A program made the translations under genes and the position numbers. From Tieghemiomyces parasiticus (taxonomy: Eukaryota; Kickxellomycota; Dimargaritomycetes; Dimargaritales; Dimargaritaceae), in contig JANBPT010001083.1 in NCBI GenBank assembly GCA_027575765.1, positions 1 to 14,907 of the forward strand: a DNA stretch of 14,907 nucleotides, in the 5' to 3' direction. This document shows positions 1-8,573 of the stretch, in pieces (the stretch's first letter is position 1; every line of letters starts with the position of its first letter). Below the pieces are notes generated by a model that saw nothing but the letters and a program-made list of their open reading frames with translations, made no database searches and was not told the DNA's origin.

Positions 1-231
1 TCAGTGGCGACGGCGCCGGTCGGACTCGGGCGGTTGAGGAGGGGGTCGTAATCACCGGTAATGCTGGGACGGGTGGCACGTGCGTAGGCTTCCGGGCCCC
101 AGCTGAGCGGGGCAACGGTTGCGCTGGCGGGTACTTGTGCCGATGGTACGGATCGGTAGCTGGAGGCGGGGGCCCTGTGTGGGCAGGCTGGTGGCGGATG
201 GGTGAGGCAAGCGTCGCCACAAGCGGCTTGA
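1..231 (-). pseudogene. Inverted partial copy of the ATG4-like gene tail
   Basis: Read on the minus strand, these bases match 14677-14907 with five differences and no gaps (226/231). The differences lie at 78, 135, 179, 210 and 227 and all are transitions. In the ATG4 frame, two are silent (His and Lys codons) and three change residues (Ala to Val, Arg to Lys, Pro to Leu). The frame stays open across the whole copy. Similarity stops abruptly at 231/232, and an in-frame TAA follows at 254-256 on the minus strand. The copy is therefore either a truncated fragment or the last visible exon of a second, inverted paralogue. An AG just upstream on the minus strand (about 243-244) could serve as a splice acceptor. 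It encodes only proline-rich, probably disordered tail. The left edge of the window cuts it. Confidence 0.8.
1..231. repeat. Left arm of a terminal inverted repeat
   Basis: This arm pairs with 14677-14907 at 97.8% identity. The two arms end flush with the two ends of the window. Confidence 0.95.
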
Positions 232-1476
232 CAGTAGGATAGGCTTTAATATTTTAACTTAGCTTCAAAATCCTCATATGGCAGGTGGACTTTAACGGTT
301 TGGTTTCGCCATTGCAAGTTGTATGGCTTTTCCCCAGCGTCTACTTCTCTATGTCTAATGAGTGGGGCCGTGGATGGGTCGCCGGCAGCCACAGTGATAC
401 AAAGACAGCCTTTTTTCGTGCTCAACTATCATATTAATGATTAGTAAGGAGATACGTTCATGGCGGTTTCAAGACCGGGGACCCAAGTCCGCTGCCTGTT
501 GGTTAAGACCATCCGTTTCTCGCTTTCTTTTTGACAGCCGGCGAGGAAAGGAAGCACGATAGCCAATTCCGGTATGGGAGGGGCATTTACTTTGTAGCAT
601 ATCACAAGTTGTAAGATAGATACTTGTATTTTGAAAGAATGGACCTAGTAGTCGCATTTGAACTATCGCCGCTCTGCCTGTACTCTAGAGCAGACACACG
701 TAGGAGATGGTGCTGCTAGACACCCATATGCATCATTAAAGGGCAGTTAGGGGCTGTAACTTCCTTCGCCGGGTTTAGAGCGGACGCGAATTTAATGGGA
801 TTGACGGCCGCAGACAATTGGCAGTTCCCTTTCGCAGCGGAATGTGTAGTAGAATTCTGGCTGGAACGGCTGCTTGAATAATTAGCCGTGTCATTATAGC
901 GCCCAACCAAGGGCGGTTGAGGACATTGAGATATCTGGCCAAAAATCGAGTGGGTTACCATGCTTATTATTGCAATATGTAGCTGGGTTCTCATGATTCT
1001 CCACGCGCTATTCGGCTATACTCGTCTCTACGGAAGGTGTGTGCCACCATTGCGGTCGTACGGGCCGCATCGAACCTATGGTCTACGTATCTACCCTATT
1101 TTATCGTTCGCAGCGCTAGGGGCTCAGCCTTTCCCTTTACCTGTTTCACAATGGCTGTTGCATGTGCCTTCGCAAACAACAACGACCCAATAGTGAGTAA
1201 AACGGATGTTTTCCCAACCGTAGCCCTGTGCCAACCGGTTGCAGGCAAGGGCGACGGTAAATCAGACCCTTCTCCTTTGTTTATCATTACCATGACGGTG
1301 AGCGATGCATATAATTTTTTGGTCCCGCTAAGTCCCAAAAAGCCACCTAATATTCAATGGGCCATATGCTGAGTGACTTGTCCATTGCCTCCCCGAAGGT
1401 TAACCCGCAGGGGCATGGATGGATAGAGCACAAGATCTAGCTTGATGCTAGGCGCGAACTCGTCATTCCAGCTGTC
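232..1476. other. Stretch with no supported gene
   Basis: This region is richer in A+T than the genes to its right. It holds only short overlapping ORFs on both strands (for example 716-994 minus, 960-1193 plus and 1037-1372 plus). None has a recognisable domain, a convincing splice pattern or a clear start context. A coding exon of an unrecognised gene cannot be excluded. No RNA gene or mobile-element hallmark was seen. Confidence 0.5.
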
Positions 1477-1484
1477 TATATAAG
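1477..1484 (+). promoter_or_regulatory. TATA box (TATATAAG) of the F-box-like gene
   Basis: TATATAAG lies 101 bases upstream of the ATG at 1585. That spacing fits a TATA box followed by a short leader. It is a consensus match only; no transcript start is known. Confidence 0.55.
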
Positions 1485-1584
1485 TCCTGCCCACTGCTCT
1501 GCTTTTTAGTATAACCTTGTGTTCGCTACGCAACCCTCTCCTCGTTTAGTTGTCGCCTAAATACCCAAATCGTACTCGGACCAA

Positions 1585-3441
1585 GTGCCATCTCTGACTT
1601 TCCCTTTACTATCACCACCTTGCCCGCCGATCAAACTCGCCGAAATGCACCTCAGTAGTCCTGCGTTCTGGGGCTCATTGGCTAGCCTGGGCTTAATAGC
1701 TTGCCACCCAACCAAGCCTAATATTGATACACTCGCACCCGAAATACTTGGTGAGGTCACCAAATGGCTCCCCATGCATGACGTGAAGACCGTTGGTAAA
1801 GTTAACAAGAACCTGAAGTACGGGATAGTCAAAACTAATGACGCTAGCCTAATGTTAGTAAGTAAGCCTTTTCTTCGTAGTCCATTACCACTCCGGCTTG
1901 ACCTCTTGAATTATCAAGTGACCGTGCTTAACCTGAGAGGGGGGATGCCGCAGCGAACAGCCTATCAGCCGAGGATACCTAGCCTCTCTAGCTTATTAGC
2001 GGGCATCTCTTAATAGCAAACCAGCGTCATCTAACTTGTTGGCCCGTCGACACTGACTCTACAACAACTGTGCTGTTCCTTGCAGAAAATTACCGCCTAC
2101 CGCGACATTGCCAGCGGTCGACCGGTTGATCAGGTCCTGCCGCACAATGTTGAGCAACTCCAGCCGCTCAGCCTACCTACATTTGGCACTGTCCAAGAGT
2201 CTGTCGACCCCGCCGTTCAATTCCAGGCCCTGTTACCGGTCATTCGCCCATTCATCTCGAGCGTCTTTTACCGCCTCTTTATAGTGGAACGCCTGGTCCA
2301 GTTCCGCATCACACCGGGCGGTAATGTGTTTCAATACGCGGACGCCGGTGCGTTAAGTTTTTACCCTGAGCAGGCCGAGGCTAACACGCCCACTATTACC
2401 ATGATTACTGACCACACCCGTCCGGACGCATATTTCAAAGCGTTAGGGACCCTTCTAAGCGAAACAAGGGTCTTTACATCCGATGAGCTACCGGGTGTAA
2501 TAAAAGAGCTGCACGCTATCCACACCACGGTTCGCCCGGTATCCCTAGGTAAAGACGGTCTCGACAGAACACAGGCAGTAGAGCTAAAGTGTCTCGTACT
2601 GGTCGCGCTCGCCGCCGGTCGTGCCGATTTTCTGTCCAGTATGGTGGCCTACCTGGGCAGTGAATCATTTCGTAGCGTATTTGTTGACGAGCAACTGAGT
2701 CTTCTGCCCAGCAAACATTTGGATCTCGCTGGGGCACTGCTCACTACCCCGACCCCAAGTGAGCGACATGGTACTGATGTATCTGGCGACGAGCTTCCCA
2801 CGGTGATACGTCAGGGTGCTCGTGGCTCGTTAGAACTTCGTCAGAAAGTGCTTTCGACACTGTGTGACGCCCTGCCCCTTCATTTGCACCGCACTGCCAT
2901 TATGACATTTGCTGTCCAGGATGACGTTCGAGCCCTACATAAGTATATTGACGCGACCGGCCCCGTGTCCGACCCCATCCACAACGATTCCTTCAGCGTC
3001 ACGCAGGGCCGCGCCCTGGCCATTCTCATCGCCGCCAAAACCAACCACGCCGCCATCTTAGATGCGTTTTACGACTCACTCTCTGCGGAACAACACACGA
3101 GTATCGTTGAGGCTGCGCGGCTTCTTGAATGGAACGGTATCGAAGGCTGGCTGAAATTCAATGCCATGGACGGGAAGAAACGGCGAGCGAAGGTCGCACA
3201 GCTTTTGAAGGTAGCGGCGACGAGTACCGAAGAACAGGCGTCCTGGTGGCAGTGGCTCATTAGTCGCGTACCCATACTTTCGACTGTATCTGATCCCCCT
3301 CCCGCCTCACCCGTTGCACCGGCGGCTGGCCATGACCCTCGTAAACCGTTGGTGTTTCATAACAAACTGGTGGTCCATCTAACACGCGATATGGTGTTGA
3401 GCTACACCTACTACCGCGAGTTTACCAAAACCTCGAACTGA
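1585..3441 (+). CDS. F-box-like protein, 542 aa, two exons
   Basis: The coding sequence is join(1585-1857, 2086-3441), spliced in phase 0 and ending at TGA. Residues 47-86 resemble an F-box: IDTLAPEIL, then a W-L pair, then a DVKTVGKVNK-like helix. F-boxes bind Skp1 in SCF ubiquitin ligases and usually carry a substrate-binding C-terminus. Here residues 92-542 look largely alpha-helical. The segments around LKCLVLVALAAGRADFL and ALAILIAAKTNHAAILDAF recall degenerate ankyrin or other helical repeats, but I cannot assign a family. Two basic stretches (for example KKRRAK) lie near the C-terminus. An alternative start at Met21 (1645) would give an N-terminus with a short hydrophobic run (AFWGSLASLGLIAC) that resembles a signal peptide, which is odd for an F-box protein. 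The coding call is strong because of the long open exon and clean splice; the function is tentative. Confidence 0.75.
1858..2085 (+). other. Intron of the F-box-like gene (228 bp)
   Basis: The donor is GTAAGT at 1858 and the acceptor is TTGCAG ending at 2085. Branch-site candidates are CTAAC at 2031-2035 and CTGAC at 2053-2057. Splicing joins a leucine codon to a lysine codon in phase 0. Without splicing, the first reading frame would end at 2011-2013. Confidence 0.8.
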
Positions 3442-4045
3442 ACTGTACAACCCTTTTACATACTGTTTAGTCGTTTCCATACATGTTTGTTTTTGATCGA
3501 GCTATTGAACTATTACAAGTAAATATTGCTTGGAACGGTCCAGGAGCTTAAGGGACTATCAACTGCACCCGGTTGGTAATAACCGAGTCAAAGAAATGAA
3601 TGGACTGGCCCTGCCCCCACAACTGATTGTGATCAGTTTCGGATAACCGGTTGTGATTCGACGAACGTAGGGCTTAATAGGGGTGGTACTATTAATTTTT
3701 TCCCGCCGAGTACCAAGCTCCGTAGGAAAATTTTTGTTAAAGAACAGAAGCAACGGGGCTAAAGACCTTACCGGTTGATCACAGTTGGTTCAGGCTAAAG
3801 AGGGCAAAAAAAAAAGGTAGTCGGCAGGGGGTTTGGTATAGGTCGGGATCTTTAACGATAGCCCGAAACTGTTAGGCATGGGTGACCTGAAGTGGACATT
3901 CAAATCGAATTCTATCAACATTGATACACGCACGCATTGGAGAATCCTGTGACTCCACCCATTCTCCGTTTCAACGTGTACTCCTGCTACGATAATTACT
4001 TCCCCCTCGTTTCGTAACCAGCTCCGAACCCAGCCTATTATTCGG
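3442..4045. other. Intergenic region between the F-box-like gene and RRP1
   Basis: These 604 bases hold the 3' end of the F-box-like transcript and the promoter of RRP1. There is a run of A at about 3807-3816. I saw no clear TATA box or poly(A) signal. The minus-strand ORF 3790-4089 overlaps RRP1 exon 1 and is not supported. Confidence 0.5.
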
Positions 4046-6966
4046 ATGACCATGCCCGGAATGCACGGATCCCACACCGCCTTCGGCAAGCGCCTGGGCT
4101 CAAACGGTAAGCAGGTGGTTACCGGTACCTAGCCTAGCAACGCTACCGCCCGACATGGCCGGTTCCGACCCACCTGGGCCAGGGCGAACGGGCCACGCGG
4201 CCTCGCGGCTAACGAACCCAGCGCTAACCCCGTTATCTGGCTCCACCTTCTCCCGTTGCCGTACGAATCGCCACTAAACAGAGAAGGAAGTGCGGGACAA
4301 GGCTACCGACGCACTCCTGAACTGGTTGCGCGGCGCCCAAGATGTTAGCGAACCGGAGATGGACAAGCTCTGGGAGGGCCTCTTCTTCAGTAAGTTTAGT
4401 ACGGCCCCGCCTAGTTACATCTACCGCAACTGACCGCCGCATGGTGGCCCTTAGGTTTATAGTGGTCTTGACAGCTAATCCTTAGGCCTATCGATCGATT
4501 CTTACCTTTGTCACCTCGACCCTACCTATTAGGCGTTTGGATGTCCGACAAGCCGCTGGTCCAACAGGAACTGAACGAGAAGCTGGCCTCCTCGCTTCTC
4601 TCAATCCATCCTACCAACCGCATGGCTTTTTACAAGTCCTACTGGCGGGTCATGGGACAGCAGTGGTTCCATATCGATAAGCACCGGTAAGTGCCAGTGG
4701 CCGGAGTTTACCTTTTTAAAGGCCAGTACGTCTGGGATTGGGTTTGTCGACGCTTAATCAACGCGTACTTACTTGGCCCATCCGTATCGATTCTGACCGT
4801 GATACAAATCTCGCCCCTCGCATCTTATCCACCACTGGTCGTCAGTATCAATAAGTGCGGCCAGCTGGCCCGCTTCGTCCTTCGGTACACCTACAAGCTA
4901 CTACAACAGGAAGGCTGGGCCTCCGAAGTCGTCGACCAGGTCAATCAGGTGCTCGCTACGACCGTTCTCGAGTAAGTGACAAAAGCCTTATGGTATCTTA
5001 GCCCTTGCTTACCCGTTATTATTATTATTTTGTAGCCAGCGCAAGATGTCTTATCCAGGCGCCGTCCTTTCAGGATCAAAGTGGCCAGTTGAAATTATTT
5101 CTTACGAGAATGCAGTGCCATTCCACCCTTCCGGCTAACACCGATATCCTACCTCCGCCGCCCTGAATGACCTTGTATACACAGCTACTCTAACAACCGG
5201 CTACCCATCGGTCTCCAGTCCCAGCTCATCGACTGTGTTTTAGAGGAGCTGGACGTTGCTATTGCTAAGGAGGTAAGCCTCGCCTTCCGTACCGTCTACA
5301 CACAGTACCTAGGGATTTGGTAGTCCCGTTTGCGGACTGCGGCTTAGCATATCGCTAACCATCGATACTCTGCTCTATTTACCACCCTTTTATCGTACCT
5401 CCTAATGTCACCTACGCTATCTCATTGATGGCGGAATTCTAGGAACGCGAGACGATTCCGTTCGCCCGCCTGCTCGAGCCTTACATTCAATTCCTAGCTA
5501 ACAGCCGCAATTCCGTTACTGTTGGCATGGTCGCCAAAGAAATCTTCCGGCCGATCTTGGCCAAACGGGCTGACCCCGACTACCTCGACGAGAACTCGTA
5601 TTTTGACCGCGAACTGCCCCTGCTCAAGGCTGCCCTCGTACGGGCAACCCCGCCCAAGCCGGCGGCCCGAGACAGTGGTAAAAAGAAGAAGAACCAGCGA
5701 CCCTTGCCGTCGCCCGGCGCCGGCCTGGAGCTGATGGCCAAGTTGCTGAAGGGCTTCCGTAACTATTATCCGGACCCCGTCCAATCGACCTTGGGTAAAC
5801 GTCGGTCGGAGGAGTCCAGTAAGCCGATGGCCAACGGGTGGCCGACCATTAGCTCGGAGGAGGCTGGGGAGCCATCGACGCGGCCGAGCAAGCGGTCTAA
5901 GGTGACCACAGCCGAGACCTCAGCAGTGGCCACCGAACGTCGCCCTGCTCGTGCCCAGATCCGACCGACCGTCCTCACCACCGCGGCGCGGGCTCACCTG
6001 GCCTGGAAACGCGACCTGCTGCTCGCTAAGAAACGGCGCCTGGATATCAAGTGGACCGTGGGGCCCGTCCCTCCGTCGAGCACAGCCAACCTCACCGCCT
6101 CGACCGTTGCCGCTGTGGCCCAGGTTCAGGCCGTGTCTCCCGCGGGAACGAGTAGCCCTGCCACCCCATCTGTGGGCGGTAGCCCGCGGACCCCCGGCAC
6201 CAAAAAATCGGTGCACTGGTCGTTGGAGTGCAATTCGGTCAAGTTATTCCGCAAGGCCCTACCCATTACCCCTCTGCCCACCGCCATCCGGTTTGGCGAT
6301 CCAGCAAAGCCGTCGCTCCGTCGTGTGGGGTCCAATGATTCCATGCTGTCCGGGTCGTCGTCTCCTTCCCAGGCCTCTACTTCCAACTCCCCGGCACCCA
6401 TGGCATCGCTGAACCACAGAGCAGTCGCCGCGGGTCAGTCGTCGCCCACCCCCACGACCCGTATGGTTTCGCCGCTGGCTGTGGAAGTGTCACCCGCTGC
6501 GGTCACGACCAAGGTGGCTACCGTTACCACCACCTCAACGGTTGGCCTCGATACGTCCACCTGGGGATCATCCGCAGCTCCGCCATCCCCGGCGGGCACC
6601 CCCACTCGGCCGACCCTGGTCACCGAGACGACATTTAAAGTGACGCCCGTGAAAGAGCATCTTAATTCCCCCGCCACCACGCCCAATCGCTCCACCGCCC
6701 AGTCGACCGCGGCGGCAGATAACTCCAACGAAACCGGGGACGGTGGATTTCAGGTGACTCCAGTCAAGGACTTCCTATCCCAGCAGCGGCCACTAAAGGC
6801 AGTTCCCCAGACTGCCCCGGTCAACCGCGAAACTCCGCCGGTCTTCACGGTCTCCCCCCATCGCGCGTCGACTCCCCGGCAGACCCCGGCCTCGAGACGG
6901 CGTTCCCTGGTCCCTGCTGATACTCCCCGCCGTCAGTCGTCGCGTCTGGCGGCCAAGCGTAAGTAA
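4046..6966 (+). CDS. RRP1: RRP1/Nop52 family ribosome-biogenesis protein, 686 aa
   Basis: RRP1/Nop52 proteins are nucleolar factors needed for 27S pre-rRNA processing and 60S subunit assembly. The coding sequence is join(4046-4106, 4282-4389, 4533-4686, 4846-4971, 5185-5272, 5443-6966), 2061 nt including TAA, with every junction in phase. The exons rebuild the Nop52 domain (about residues 10-240) in order: FGKRLGSN, KEVRDKA, LWEGLFF, VWMSDKPLVQQEL, the IDKHR block, LLQQEGW, PIGLQSQLIDCVLEEL, and the helix ending IFRPIL. The rest (about 240-686) is Ser/Thr/Pro-rich and disordered. It has lysine-rich clusters, many S/T-P sites, a KSVHW motif at 434-438, two VTPVK motifs (from residues 577 and 615) and a basic C-terminus (RRQSSRLAAKRK). 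The start could be the in-frame ATG at 4046, 4052 or 4061; an upstream in-frame stop (3950-3952) prevents a longer exon. Confidence 0.92.
4107..4281 (+). other. RRP1 intron 1 (175 bp)
   Basis: The donor is GTAAGC and the acceptor AAACAG. The split GAG codon restores the family's Asn-Glu-Lys-x-Val-Arg-Asp block, which is why this junction was chosen. An in-frame TAA at 4275-4277 rules out simple read-in from upstream. Confidence 0.8.
4390..4532 (+). other. RRP1 intron 2 (143 bp)
   Basis: The donor GTAAGT at 4390 and the acceptor ending TTAG at 4532 give a split AGC codon. The junction rebuilds LFFSVWMSDKP, a hallmark block of the family. Confidence 0.85.
4687..4845 (+). other. RRP1 intron 3 (159 bp, coding-like)
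   Basis: The donor is GTAAGT and the acceptor GTCAG, with CTGAC at 4793-4797 as a possible branch site. The length is a multiple of three. After the stop created at the donor (TAA, 4688-4690) the frame is open to the next exon, so it can be mistaken for exon sequence. Removing it aligns IDKHR directly with INKCGQLARFVL, which matches the family without a gap. Confidence 0.8.
4972..5184 (+). other. RRP1 intron 4 (213 bp) with a decoy acceptor
   Basis: The donor is GTAAGT at 4972 and the preferred acceptor is ACAG at 5184. Another strong acceptor (TTTTGTAG, ending about 5036, after a TTA repeat) lies inside. Using it would add sequence that meets a stop near 5137, so the distal site is preferred. 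Confidence 0.7.
5273..5442 (+). other. RRP1 intron 5 (170 bp)
   Basis: The donor is GTAAGC at 5273 and the acceptor TTCTAG at 5442. The junction is in phase 0 and leads into the long last exon. Confidence 0.8.
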
Positions 6967-7741
6967 TCTGATATTTAGTTATACGCACATACACCCCCCC
7001 CTGTTTTCAGCTGTCCCCCCCTCCCCTCGTTTCGATATCCGACGCACGCCCCCTCCTCGATTGTACGGTTCATGCCTACATATTTTTTCATATTTTTTAT
7101 GCATCATTTTTCTCGTTTATCTACATGTGTACCTGCTCAATGAAATCTAGGGTTATCCGTTTTTTCATGTTCGCCACCTTGAAATTGCCCGTTGAGCCCC
7201 AAGCCTTCCGCGCTGTGGCCGTGCGCTCCATTGTGCTATTATGGTAGTAGCCGGTAGACGTATGGTCGGACTATGGATAGCCAGTCCACGCTGTTTGTGG
7301 AAAAAGAGCGTAGCTCCCGAATACGCTGGGTGCCTCCCTTTACGAAATTCTCAGCTGGCTGTTTCTGCCTCATCCCCCCCTCCCAAAAAAACAAAAAACT
7401 GTGCGCCACCACTACGGGCCTGGTTGTCCCTGGTCTCGTCGAGAGTCAAAGCCCCATCGACGCCATTAGTGCTGGCGGACCTAATAGGGTAGACCCCTCC
7501 CTCTTCTCCCTCTCCCAATCCGTATTGAGAATTCATGTTGGTTGGGGACCTGCTCAGGGTCCCTTCCACCCATACCGCCATTGGACTCTCCTCATAATCC
7601 TTTATCTGCTATTCCTTCTGTTGGCCTTTGTACCACTCTGTTATTGAATATCACGGCCGTGGTGGATGTGCCGTATGATTAAAAGGGTGAACGAGGAGAA
7701 GAATGGAGGGGGGGGAATGACAATGGGTTGGTATCCCTAGG
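6967..7741. other. RRP1 3' flank, mostly non-coding
   Basis: This stretch holds C-rich tracts (about 6990-7035), AT-rich stretches with a repeated CATATTTTTT-like unit (about 7075-7115) and a doubtful ORF described separately. No defined poly(A) signal was identified. Confidence 0.5.
7273..7647 (+). CDS. Doubtful ORF, 124 aa, with a C-terminal hydrophobic segment
   Basis: An ATG-initiated ORF ends in about 18 hydrophobic residues (LLIILYLLFLLLAFVPL) that would fit a tail anchor. I recognise no domain. The sequence contains a homopolymer-like stretch (poly-C followed by poly-A near 7373-7397), the codon choice does not resemble the neighbouring genes, and overlapping ORFs exist in other frames. 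It could be chance or an exon of an unrecognised gene. Confidence 0.2.
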   Translation: MDSQSTLFVEKERSSRIRWVPPFTKFSAGCFCLIPPSQKNKKLCATTTGLVVPGLVESQSPIDAISAGGPNRVDPSLFSLSQSVLRIHVGWGPAQGPFHPYRHWTLLIILYLLFLLLAFVPLCY

Positions 7742-7755
7742 AGCCCAGGTGGGCT
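7742..7755. repeat. Short inverted repeat AGCCCA-GG-TGGGCT
   Basis: Two perfect 6-bp arms surround a 2-bp centre, 17 bases upstream of a larger inverted repeat. Confidence 0.6.
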
Positions 7756-7771
7756 AATTTCGTCCTACCTA

Positions 7772-7815
7772 TGCTGTCATTTGCCAGCCCGGTTGAACCG
7801 GTCAAAGGGACAGCA
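7772..7815. repeat. Imperfect 44-bp palindrome upstream of the secreted-protein gene
   Basis: Three paired blocks nest around a single central G at 7795. TGCTGTC (7772-7778) pairs with GACAGCA (7809-7815), TTTG (7780-7783) with CAAA (7803-7806), and CCGGTT (7789-7794) with AACCGG (7796-7801). It lies about 50 bp upstream of a TATA box. It could be a protein-binding site, a hairpin or a decayed repeat end; nothing in the sequence decides. Confidence 0.6.
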
Positions 7816-7865
7816 TCGCAGCCTTGTACGGCCAGCCGCGCCGTTGCGCTGTAGTTCGGTGGCCG

Positions 7866-7875
7866 TATATATATA
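7866..7875 (+). promoter_or_regulatory. TATA-like element (TATATATATA)
   Basis: This alternating TA run lies 164 bases before the ATG at 8039. It is a reasonable TATA box for the small secreted-protein gene if the leader is about 130 bases long or contains a small intron. Confidence 0.45.
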
Positions 7876-8038
7876 CAGATACCCCTCCTACCATTAGCCG
7901 GTCATGCAAATCACCCTACCTCTTTCGCCTTTCGTAGTTATCTCTTTCCGGCTCGTAAATTAGCCACGCCTGATATCATTTAGCCATCTGCTCCCCTTGC
8001 CCCCTCTTTGCCTTCTCCTCCAGGTACTTACATACGCG

Positions 8039-8422
8039 ATGCGTTCAATTCAGTCTCTCATGGTGGCCATTGGGCTATTTGTTGGAGTGGTCTTGCCGGG
8101 CTGCCATGCAGTACCAATCCTAGACTCAGAGTTTCGTGAGGGCTATACCGAAGATAATCTGAGACCTCTGCCTAAACCCCACACTTCGGAAGTATACCAA
8201 CTCCCTTATCAGCCGCCGCAATACCAGCAGGGTTATGCCAATAACAACAGATGGAATCAACCTATTTACCCTCACGGTTCCGCCTATTTGCGGACAGGGG
8301 ATGGTGGGGATCGCATTGAGGAATATCTCGGGTACCCCAACCTACCGTCGAATGACCTACAGTACGTTCAACAGGGCATCAATCCGCAAGACACGCTTCT
8401 CTCACCTCGCTCCGGATACTAA
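8039..8422 (+). CDS. Small probable secreted protein, 127 aa
   Basis: I recognise no family. Residues 1-24 look like a classical signal peptide: Arg2, then a hydrophobic core (LMVAIGLFVGVVL), then PGCHA as a likely cleavage site. The mature part (about 103 residues) is rich in Pro, Tyr, Gln and Asn (for example YQPPQYQQGYANNN), has no transmembrane segment and no cysteines, and probably lacks a stable fold. Such proteins in fungi may be wall-associated or secreted; the role here is unknown. The ATG at 8039 is preferred although the frame is open upstream to 7997. A strong pyrimidine tract ending in CAG at 8023 just before the ATG could be the acceptor of a 5'-leader intron. Confidence 0.6.
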   Translation: MRSIQSLMVAIGLFVGVVLPGCHAVPILDSEFREGYTEDNLRPLPKPHTSEVYQLPYQPPQYQQGYANNNRWNQPIYPHGSAYLRTGDGGDRIEEYLGYPNLPSNDLQYVQQGINPQDTLLSPRSGY

Positions 8423-8549
8423 AACCATTGCCCAACTTTACGCTAGGGGTCTATGAGTGGCCTTGGGTCCTCTTGGCGTCCTAGCAGGTGTGATATATGT
8501 AGTTTGATGTTGTGGCGCTATACGGTAGGAGTTGTCAGCTGCACTAGTA

Positions 8550-8555
8550 AATAAA
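8550..8555 (+). terminator. Candidate poly(A) signal AATAAA
   Basis: AATAAA lies 128 bases after the stop codon of the small secreted-protein gene. The hexamer is only loosely required in fungi, so this is a weak call. Confidence 0.3.
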
Positions 8556-8573
8556 ATCCCGTCTGTATATCTA

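Noticed and set aside
960..1372. Two overlapping plus-strand ORFs of 77 and 111 aa
   Set aside because: No domain, no promoter or splice support, and competing ORFs on the other strand.
3570..3585. Inverted repeat CGGTT-6-AACCG downstream of the F-box-like gene
   Set aside because: Five-base arms are expected by chance at this length, and CCGGTT-like words are common in the window.
4155..4277. ATG at 4155 as an RRP1 start
   Set aside because: Its frame hits a stop at 4275 without matching the family. Exon 1 ending at 4106 rebuilds the conserved FGKRLGSN-E-KEVRDKA block.
5951..6412. 153-aa plus-strand ORF within RRP1 exon 6, and overlapping minus-strand ORFs
   Set aside because: Alternative frames of a Pro/Ser/Arg-rich coding exon. 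The frame joined to the Nop52 exons is the real one.
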